64,000 bases of DNA. Source: Populus alba. Its lineage: Eukaryota; Streptophyta; Magnoliopsida; Malpighiales; Salicaceae. The number at the start of each line of letters is the position of its first letter. Positions within the stretch are counted from its first letter, which is position 1. Below the pieces are notes generated by a model. It was not told the DNA's origin. It worked only from the letters and a program-made list of their open reading frames with translations, and did not search any database. Positions 37,905 to 46,938 of this stretch are shown here, one piece after another. The translations under genes and the position numbers were made by a program. The stretch is from positions 6,827,501 to 6,891,500 of the forward strand of contig NC_133289.1 in assembly GCF_005239225.2 (NCBI RefSeq). The letters run 5' to 3'.

Positions 37905-38010
37905 GACTGTTTATGCCGGCGGCTAGAGGTGTGGTGGTTCAGGATCGAACCCTGCAACCGAAAAGCCAATCGAAAGTTGATTTCCGATGTGCTCTTCCAA
38001 CGATCAAATC
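37905..38010 (-). repeat. tRNA-like segment, possible SINE head
   Basis: On -, GTTGGAAGAGC (near 38001-37991) resembles a polymerase III A box, and GGTTCGATCC (37951-37942) is a perfect B-box core. They are about 39 bases apart, close to tRNA spacing. Flanking bases give partial D-arm and T-arm pairing (CAGG / CCTG), but the acceptor stem is missing, so it is not a working tRNA gene. tRNA-derived SINE families are known from poplar and willow; membership is not shown here. Confidence 0.4.
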
Positions 38011-38329
38011 AATCATCTTTTTCTTATGTATAAAATAACAATATTGTAAGTTTTCCAAGTGCGTCTATTATTCTACTTTCCTTTTATATACACTTCTTCT
38101 TTTGTTGTTGCGTGGTCTCTTAGTCAATGTCTTTCTTACGCGATCCTCTATTATTTGTGTTTGTTTTAGTTTTTGGAGGCTAGGTCGAGTATATATATTT
38201 ACTTTTTTAAGATTTTATTTATTTATTTATATGATTTTCATATATAAAATTCAACCTCATTCTCTAAAACAAACATATTTTAGATAGACATGCTTTTTTC
38301 TTGTTAGCACCGCAGCAACCAGAGTTATA

Positions 38330-38665
38330 TAAAATGATATTTGGAAATATAGTAGCAGTTATTTTTTAAAGTTATTTTCATTCTAAAACATATTAAAATA
38401 ATATTTTTTATGTTTTAAAAATTATTTTTGACATTAACATATTAAAATGATCTAAAAATATAAAAAACATATTAATTTAAAATAAAAAAAATAAAAAAAT
38501 TTCAAAAACACCTTCCAACTGCATGCCAAACACTCTTTTGTTGATTTTTATTTTATTTTAAATTATATTTTTATTTTTATTAATTTTTTTGATGTATTAA
38601 TGTTAAAAATAAATTTTAAAAATTATAAAAAAATATTTTAATATATTTATAATAAAAAATACTTT
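38330..38665. repeat. Two AT-rich dispersed elements in opposite orientation
   Basis: The left copy (about 38330-38540) reads forward with TATTTTTTAAAGTTATTTT, AAATTATTTTTGACATTAAC and CATATTAAAATGATCT. The right copy (about 38545-38665) reads reversed, with GATGTATTAATGTTAAAAAT. The same family occurs at about 3865, 36275, 37615, 50575, 51210, 58660 and 58905. Such short, protein-free elements are typical MITE-like repeats; ends and target duplications were not resolved. Confidence 0.45.
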
Positions 38666-40069
38666 GGATAGGAAGCCCCTGCGCGCGCTGGTTTCCTAGT
38701 TGGATAACTACACACCGATGGATTCAGTGATGCACGTGAGGGCCAAAGCAAAGCAGCTAAATGACTAAGCTCTGTCGCACAAGCAAAAGACCCAGCCCTG
38801 ATAAAGGATAAGATCACTAAAGAGAGGTCGAGCGAGGAACAGGTAAAAACAGGGCAGATTCTCTGAATGGTTCACTTATGGAGGGGAGGTGAGTCACACA
38901 CCATTAACACGCATCCAGTAGAAGATCGATCGTCTTTTTGCCCCCAGGAATGGCTGGCGAGGGAGATCATGGTTCCTGCAGCGAGACCCAAGACAAAGTC
39001 GGTCATCAAATCTGGCTTTGAATGGAGTTCTACTCAGCAGCTGTGGCTTAATTTTAATGAATCTAGTCAACAATTGCGTTTGGAATCTCTTGCGTGTCTT
39101 ATCCCTAATCGACCCCTTTTGCCCTAATTGCGAAGGCTCACAGCAACATTATTAATCAACGAAGCTGGTTCAAGCGTAGCCGGAATGTCCACCAGCAAAG
39201 TCGAACTGTTGCCCGAATATTCTCAGAGTTCTTTTTGTTTCAATTCTTTTATTTTTTTAACTCGATCAATTATCGGGTTAATTTAATATTCGCTCCGCAT
39301 AAATAATACATATATAGATCATCCTTTCTTTCCAAGATTCAAGCTAACAGCTTCTTCTTAAAATACTAGCACTGCCAGATTCTGCGTTTCTTCCTAGGGT
39401 TTTTCTCTAGAGTTTTGTCACTTTATTGTATTTCCTTACGATAAAATTCGAAAAGCAATACCAAAAGCACTTTATTTTTAGTGTTTTATAATAGTTGATA
39501 TTAAAATTAAAAAAATATATTTTTATCACCACTAAACTAATATAATCTACAAAGTGAGGTCATTATGCGTTCTACGAGAGTTGGTAGACTAATTTATAAA
39601 AAACATTATTATCATATTAGGCTAGCCCCTCGTTTTTGCTCTACAAGGGTCAGTGCTCCTGGGGGGTTTTGCTCGCTCGCACTTGATGATCAATATAACG
39701 TAGAGAAAGAAAAGGTGCAAATAAATTTTGATACCGGAAAGACACTCTAATAACTTACAAGGGTTTTTTGGGGATTTTATTTTTTAAAAAAACAAGGGTC
39801 CCTGCGCATATTACAAAGTTCAGACCAATCAGGGAACAAATATTATGTAGAAAGCAACTCCACTAAGAACAGGGAAGCACGACCATGCAAAGGTATGAAA
39901 ACGTTAAATGGAAGCACTGACACGGTGCACAAATGGCTAAGTAGTAATGGAATTCTGATGAACTTAACGCATTTGGCCTGTGGGTCTGCTCGTGGGTCCT
40001 TCTGGCGTTAGTGGAATCTGGAATCTGCATACGTATTATTTACTCGTATCACCAGTAAATTAAGACCTG

Positions 40070-40077
40070 TATAAAAG
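40070..40077 (+). promoter_or_regulatory. TATA box of the UMAMIT/WAT1-related gene
   Basis: TATAAAAG lies 104 bases before the start codon, which predicts a 5' UTR of about 70 bases. The DNA between is C/T-rich as expected. Confidence 0.65.
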
Positions 40078-40173
40078 GAACCGAAGCGCTGCCATCGATC
40101 ATAGTCTCATAAAACTCTCTGTCTGAATAAGTTTTTTCCTGACAGGTTTTTGTGTCTAAGCTGCGTGGTCGAT

Positions 40174-42075
40174 ATGAATAGGTTTGATAGAGCAAAGCCC
40201 TTCGTTGCTGTTATATTCTTGCAAGCAGGGTTTGCAGGGATGGATATTCTGTCCAAGGCTGCCCTGAATCAAGGGATGAGCAATTATGTGCTTGTGGTGT
40301 ATCGCCACGCAGTTGCCACTGTTGTCATTGCCCCCTTCGCAGCAGTTCTAGACAAGTCTCTCTCTCTCTCTCTCTCACACACAGACAAAACTAAAACTGA
40401 AGAAACAATAATGTCTTGTCTTAATTTCTCTTCCTTTTTTACACAGGAAACTCAGGCCGAAGATGACTCTCTCAATCTTCATCAAGCTAGTGGCGCTCAG
40501 CTTACTGGAGTAATTTTCTAAAAACAAATCCGATTTCTCCTTCTTTCTATTGCTCTGATAACCCTTGACCATGTAAAAATCTCTACCTGGGCAGGCCTGT
40601 TATCGACCAAAACTTGTATTTTCTAGGGATGAAGTACACAACAGCAACATTTGCCGCTGCTATTTGCAATGTTCTTCCTGCAATCACCTTTATAATCGCC
40701 TGGATCGTTAGGTAACTCTGAGATATCAAGTGCAATCTAGCTGCATTGCAAAGGATATAGATAAACTGTAAAGCACCTACTAGTATTACTTAAAAACACT
40801 GTCGATGTTCTTGTTGCATCTAAATACTGCTTCTTCCTGCCTAGGCTTGAGAAGGTGAAAATCGGATCTCTCCACAGCCAAGCTAAGGTGGCTGGGACCA
40901 TAGCAACAGTTGCTGGAGCAATGTTGATGACACTAATGAAAGGCCCATTGATCGAGTTCTTTCGGATAAAAGGAAAAGCTTATCATGAAAACGGGACTAG
41001 TGGATTTGATCTCCATAGCTCAATCAAGGGTGCACTAATGATCACCGTGGGGTGCTTCAGCTGGGCCTGTTTCATGATTCTGCAAGTAAGTTGCCAGCAT
41101 GCCTTGCATAGAACACAATTAATCGGTTGATAGATGATCTCCTCGACAATTTTAACCTCTGATTCATTTTCTCTAGGCCATCACACTGAAATCCTATCCT
41201 GTAGAACTCTCTCTAACGGCTTGGATTTGCCTGCTTGGCACAATTGAGGGCACCGTGGTGGCACTCGTAGCAGAAAAGGGAGAACCTTCTGTCTGGGCTA
41301 TAAACTGGGATATGAAATTACTTGCAGCCGTCTACAGTGTAAGAAAATCAAACCAGCTATTAAGGGGGGAAACCTAAATATTAATCATAAACCCACGTAC
41401 ATCTGGATCGACCCTAGTTAAAGAAATTGCTCTCATCAGAGTATGCTCTGAAATGAACACTCAAGCAATTATTCTAGAACCATTGTAGTGGTTGCATTAG
41501 ACTATACCTTCTTGATTTAAAAAAAGATAGAAAGAAAACAATCATCACTAATCTGTTTATTTTTTTGAAAAAAAACTACTTACCTCTGCTGTAAATGATA
41601 TATCACTGCTAACAAATGATACACAACAAAGAAACAGAGCACCTTAGTTAATTCTGTGAAATGCAATGCATGCAGGGTATTTTCTGCTCAGGGCTAGCTT
41701 ATTACATTCAAGGAATAGTAATGAAAGATCGAGGGCCCGTTTTCGTAACAGCTTTCAGTCCCTTGTGCATGGTTATTGTTGCTGTGATGAGCTCCATCAT
41801 CTGGGCAGAGCAAATGTACCTGGGAAGGTATCTCCATAGACATGGTGCTCGATCACTATGCATTTCAGCACGCGCAGTTCCGTGCGTGGTGCTTGCTTGT
41901 ATATATATAGATCACCAAGAACCTAACAAATCTTAAATTTTACAGGATACTCGGTGCCATTGTCATAGTTGCAGGCCTATATCTTGTAGTATGGGGTAAA
42001 AGCAAGGACTACAAGACTTCATCCCCACCGGCTGACGAGCAGACAATACCAGTAAAACAAACAACAGTTGCCTGA
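40174..42075 (+). CDS. WAT1-related / UMAMIT (nodulin MtN21-like, EamA) transporter, 7 exons
   Basis: Exons 40174-40355, 40447-40509, 40595-40711, 40845-41085, 41177-41338, 41676-41827, 41946-42075; phases close to give 348 residues. The family forms ten-helix membrane proteins of two EamA halves that move amino acids, auxin or related solutes across plasma or vacuolar membranes; the substrate here is unknown. Conserved strings include YRHAVATVVIAPFA (first half), KLRPKMTLSIFIKL, PVIDQNLYFLGMKYTTATFA, then in the second half AITLKSYPVELSLTAW, GIVMKDRGPVFVTAFSPL and ILGAIVIVAGLYLVVWGK. The hydrophilic tail ends PVKQTTVA. Length is normal. Exon 1 ends in AA and its donor is GTCTCT, the first bases of a CT then CA microsatellite; phase and protein similarity (DK-KLRPK) force this choice. 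Fragments of exon 6 occur at 46275-46920. Confidence 0.93.
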
Positions 42076-42279
42076 AGCAAAGGAAAGGACAACTGGGTTC
42101 ACGAGGATACAGAAATGAATCATCTCGTGAAAAATGGCAAACGAACTACGATTAAGATTTCAGCATCCGAAGGAGTCGACGATCCATCCACCAAGCAAAC
42201 ATAATTATAAGAGAGAAGCAGTATCAAACATCTCCAGTTTCCGTATGCATCTTCACAACATCGTCAAAACAGCTTTAAG

Positions 42280-43065
42280 TACTGTTTGTTTGCTAAAAAA
42301 TAATATTATTTTTAAAGTAAATTTTAGGAAAATAAATTCTAGAAAAATGAATTATTTTCCGAAGTTTGGTAATGTAATAGAAAATAATTTAAAAAATATT
42401 TTCCAGTGTTTGGTTATGTCATTGAAAGTAAGTTGAAAAATAATTTATTAATGTTCTTTTTTTAAATTTATTAAAATAATGAGAAACAAATTTTACAAAT
42501 TAAAAGGTTGAATGATAATGAAGTTGAAAAAAATATAATTTCATAAATTATCTCAAATAAAATAAATAATAATCAAAATAATAGAGATCAAATCTAAAAA
42601 ATAAAAAAAAATTAAAAATATAAAGAAATTAAAATAATAATAATTAACATTTGATAAATTATTTCAAATAAAATAAGTAATAATAAAAAAAATGATGATA
42701 AAATTTGATAGATAAAAAATTTCAATTAAAAAATAAAAAAAAAAAGCAAATAACAATTATAAAAATGAGAACCAAAGTTATTAAAAAAATTAAATTTTAA
42801 AGGATGAAATTGAAAAATACAAAATATATATAACAATCAAAACTTTGAGGATCAAATTTTATATAATCAACAAATAATATAACATTTTTAAATTTTTCAC
42901 AACTTTCAAAAAATGTTTTCCGCTCAAAATAAAAGAAAAACACTTTCCTGAAAACTAAGTCAAATTTTTTTTTTGATTAGAAAGTATTTTTCATGAATCG
43001 GAAAATACTTTTTATTAATTTTTTTTAAAAAATTACTTTTCAAAAAACAAACACACCGTTAATTT
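42280..43065. mobile_element. Possible MITE-like element with imperfect terminal inverted repeats
   Basis: The left end (CTGTTTGTTTGCTAAAAAAT) and the reverse complement of the right end (GTGTGTTTGTTTTTTGAAAA) match loosely, and matching GGAAAATA-type strings face inward near both ends. The interior is AT-rich without coding potential. It lies just past the UMAMIT gene. Target-site duplications were not identified, so the call is uncertain. Confidence 0.4.
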
Positions 43066-46000
43066 TGTTTTTAACAAGGAAGAACTCATCGTGCTTTCGA
43101 GTTTGGTGAATTATCCACTACCAAATATGTGGAACCGTATCACTTCTTCAAATAATTAATTGCTCCCAATTGCAAAATGAAAAATTGCCACAGCTGTAAT
43201 CTTTTGCACCCATTATGTTCCTAAGACAAGGTTGGAGATTATATAATCAACATATATATATATATTACAAAAAAATAAATGGTTGTAATCACGGGTTTGC
43301 ATCGCAGTTGAAAAAGAAGAAGAAGAAGAAGAAGAAGAAAGAAGACGATTCTTAATGGAGCCATAAAGAAACGAGTTTCGTTTTGAAAATAGAGGAAGAT
43401 CATTGATTGGACATCTCAGGATGCAACAAAAGGCGTTGAGTTCATGGGTCAAACAAAGGCAGCTAGGGATGTGGTTCTGCTTGTTCTTGGTAAGTACACT
43501 TGTTACAGTCTAATCCCAAGGAAACGATGCATTGATCTATTACATGCTCTGACTATTTGGGTGTCAGTGATCAACTGCAGTAAGAACCTATCTCATGTGG
43601 GCCATTGTCGAGGATAAAGGCTGGTCGGCACCCTTTTGTTTTTTGTTTTTTTTTTTTGTTAATTGATTAACTTGATCCTTCATACCAACTTCCGTGTCTC
43701 ATGAATCTTAACTAATTTTATTAGTTTTAAAGTTAACAATCATATAATCTTTTAATAATTTTAAGATTTATATAATTTAAATTAATAATTTTTTGAAAAT
43801 AAATCCTGATAAATTAAACTACATCTTTCTAAGTTGTTCGTTACCCTTTTTAATCTTTGATTGAAATGGTTTTTAATAGTAAAATTAGGTTTTAAATGTT
43901 AGCTTTAGGGTTTATAATGATAAAAATTAAAAAGTTAAGAAAACAAATGTTTGTTTGCCGGAAAAAAAAAACTCAGCTAACTTCAAGAGTTAGGACAACC
44001 CAAGACATGACATGTCTTCCATATTTGAATTGGAGACAACATGTCCTCCACTTGACAAGGCTTGACACAAGCCTTCAAGCATCATAAACCTGTTTTGTTG
44101 AACGAAACATTGTTGGCAGGTTAAACTTAAATCCGGTTAATTCAGTAATAAAATTAGTTAGATTTTTAAAAAAAATAAGGGTATGAAAAAACCTAGCTGA
44201 CTTGATAATCCGATCAAACCAGTGACCCGGAAAAGATAAATGGATTATGTAGTTAAATTAATTGACATAACCAAATTATAAATCAATTTAAATGAGATAA
44301 TAGAAAATATTTAAATTTTAAAGAAATTAATTTAATTTAATTGCTATATATGAAAATCTTGGAAATTTAATATGGTTACAAAACATGGAATGAAAAAGTG
44401 TGGGTTAAACAATTAAGGAAAAATCATGGAATTTAAATATGTTAAAGATAATAATGCAAAAGTAAAGTGTAGTCAGATTTGTATTAACATGAACTCTGGT
44501 TTATGCAGTGGAATTTCCATATACTCATAATGATTTCTCCTTTTCAATCTTTTTGAATTAGGAGAAGCACTAGGAGGTGGACGATGAACAATTAAGCACC
44601 AACAAAGCACCGTTGATTTTTCCAACTCTTTTAGTAGTAAAGAGTAATGTATTAGACTCTCTCTCTCATCCTCTTAGTATTTTCTTTCAAAACCACCTCC
44701 TAAAAATAAATAGGATGCGCCTTTATTGTTTCTATATAGCATGAAAGTTGCAACTTTTTCTAGATAAACTTTGATTTCTCGTACAAGAGTAAAAATTACT
44801 GGTGAACTTAACCTTGGTATTCAGTAAGAGTAAAAATGCATGCAACTCTGAAAAGTAGATTAATTAGTAAAATTTTAGGTTTGCTTAGTAACGAGTTTAA
44901 ATTTTTTTAGAATTATTAGAAATTTATATAGTTATTAATTTCAAGAATAGTGAAATTAATCAGTAAACATACAAGCTGAAACGGATATTCACGCTAGTAA
45001 AAAAAAATAAAAATAAGTAAAAATGCATGCCCAATAAGGTTACCAAATCCCTTCTATCACGATAGACATTTCAACCATCCAATTATGAATAATTATGTTG
45101 GCGACCCTAACACAGCCAAGCCCTCGAGTTATGTTTTGTTTTTACAGGAACTGCCATTGGACACAAATCGCGTAAATGAGAACATCTACACGTCTAAAAT
45201 ATGGGATATCCTTGCCAGCTGGCTCAGTGTCTTTTTAGGTAACACGTAGTTTTGTGGGAACGCTTCACCTTATAAGCCAGGATATTCTTTTTATCAATTA
45301 AAAAAAAAAGATATTTAAGCAATGCAAGCGTATTTAAAAAAAAAAAAATTAAAATATATACTTGATCAAAAAAAAAATATTGATATATGGATCAATTTTA
45401 AAAAAAATAGTAGGAACCTTAAAAAAAAAGTTAAAAAAATAAAAAAAATCATTGAAGCTAAAATTCCAGCCAATCAAATGTGAAAAACAAAAAAAGAAAA
45501 AAACAAATTAAACCAATCTAACCAAGGATGCTAAATATATAAATCAGGTCATGAAATCAAAATAAATCAGTAGAAAAAAAAATTCAAAGTCAAATCTTAA
45601 ATAAATTAAATGTTGAAAAATAAAATTACAAAGAGTGTCAATTAAAAAAAAAAACCAAAAAACCACATAGCAAACCAAGCTCTATGATCCGGATCATGTG
45701 AATGCAAAAATCAAATAGAACACAAAGCAAGAAATATCAAAATGCTCAATTCCAAAAAAATCTAAAGCTGAAATATAAAACGCAAAACAAATTAAATTTA
45801 AAAAGAATAATCCTAAAAAAATCAAGCCACCCTGAAACAATGAGAATAAATGAATAAAAATAAATCACAAAGCCTAATACGAAAAACCTTAATCTTGAAA
45901 GATAAAACCAATAAAGAAAATTAATAAAAAAATGACCCCAAAGTTATCTAACTTTAATAAAAAAAAATGAAAAAACATAAAACCTGAGTTAAATAATTTA

Positions 46001-46270
46001 ATTGTTCCAAAAAGATCAAAAAGACTTATCTACCCAAAACAATTTGAAAATATTTTGCCTCCAAATCCTAGTTTAATTATTTTTTGTCTAAGAACAATGA
46101 AAAGTATTATGAGTTATTGAGTAATTTTTTCAAAACCACCTCCTAGTAATAAATAGTATACACCTACCACCTCCTAATAATAAATAGTATGTCTTGCAAG
46201 CTGAAACTTATTTTAGATGAGGCGAAAATTATTGGTTAGGTAGTTGCAACTTCTCTCAGATAAATTTTGT
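43066..46270. other. AT-rich intergenic DNA
   Basis: No exon was recognised. There is an AT microsatellite near 43252-43266, an AAG microsatellite at about 43314-43340, and AT-rich DNA at about 44100-44340 and 45450-46080 with strings shared with the block at 24120-27240 (for example GACCCGGAAAA and AATCAAATGTTGAAAAAT-like units). Open frames are short. Confidence 0.4.
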
Positions 46271-46274
46271 CACA

Positions 46275-46640
46275 AACCATTATAGTGGTTGAATCAGACC
46301 ATACCTTCTTAATTGAAAAAAAGAAAAAAGGGGGAGAAAACAATCATTACTCGTTAGATAATTAAAAAATATATACTACAGCTTACCTCTGTTCTAAATG
46401 ATATATCACTGCTAAAAAAAGAAACATGACAGAAACAGAGCACCTTCCTTTTGTGAATGCGAAGCATGTTGTGTATTTTCTGCCCAGGACAAGCCTATTA
46501 CATTCAAGGGCCCGTTTTCAAAACAGCTTTCAGTCCCTTGTGCATGGTTATTGTTGCTGTCATAAGCTCCATCATTTTGACTCAGCAAATGTACTTGGAA
46601 AGGTATCTCTCTAGACATGGTGCTTGATCTTTACCACTAG
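46275..46640 (+). pseudogene. Partial duplicate of UMAMIT intron 5 and exon 6
   Basis: From about 46275 the sequence follows intron 5 of the gene at 40174-42075 (from about 41479), then exon 6 at about 46471-46602, then the start of intron 6. The exon copy lacks about 24 bases inside, has lost its acceptor AG (CATGCAGG became CATGTTGT), and reads TQQMYLE where the gene has AEQMYLG. No other exons are present, so it cannot make a transporter. Confidence 0.85.
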
Positions 46641-46757
46641 CATATAAGCATACTGAATACACAAAATCGAATATGCTGAAATGCATATTTGGATCTTCAA
46701 CATGTGCGATTTCGTGTGTTTATGAGCTAGTAGTTAGATTGAGCACTGTGTTTATAG

Positions 46758-46920
46758 AAATACCTTCCCAAGCTGTTACAAAAACAAGTCCTCGATCTTT
46801 CATCGCTATGCCTTGAATGCAATACGCTAGTCCTGAGTACCCTGCATGCATTGCATTTCACAAACGTACTTGAGGTACTTAAAATTTAAGATTTGTTAAG
46901 TTCTCGGTGATCTAGAAACC
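46758..46920 (-). pseudogene. Inverted, internally deleted copy of UMAMIT exon 6
   Basis: On -, the 3' end of intron 6 (about 46915-46865) is followed by the end of intron 5 (TGAAATGCAATGCATGCAG) and an exon 6 copy at 46841-46764. The exon matches the first half of the gene's exon 6 up to GTAACAGCTT, then jumps to GGGAAG and the donor GTATTT, a deletion of roughly 70 to 80 bases. That intron 6 precedes exon 6 here implies a tandem duplication before the inversion. It lies within about 20 bases of the TDBD gene's stop codon, so that gene's 3' UTR probably runs through it. Confidence 0.8.
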
Positions 46921-46938
46921 ACACCGTCTAATAACAAA

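Larger units (their letters stand above)
32141..40069. other. Eight kilobases without a supported gene
   Basis: Several GC-richer islands (33240-33480, 34560-34930, 38690-39180) interrupt AT-rich DNA but contain only short frames unlike known proteins. At 34764-34771 a TATAAAAG box has a purine-rich stretch after it and no long frame. Short AT-rich dispersed elements lie at about 36275-36420, 37615-37760, 38330-38540 and 38545-38665, and a tRNA-like segment at about 37905-38010. Microsatellites include AT at 33520-33548 and 37846-37862, ATT at 36412-36427, and a C run at 37892-37902. I recognise no known plant microRNA here. Confidence 0.45.

Noticed and set aside
38867..39127. 86-codon plus-strand frame
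   Set aside because: No similarity to a known family and no splice partners; it could be a decayed exon but cannot be supported.
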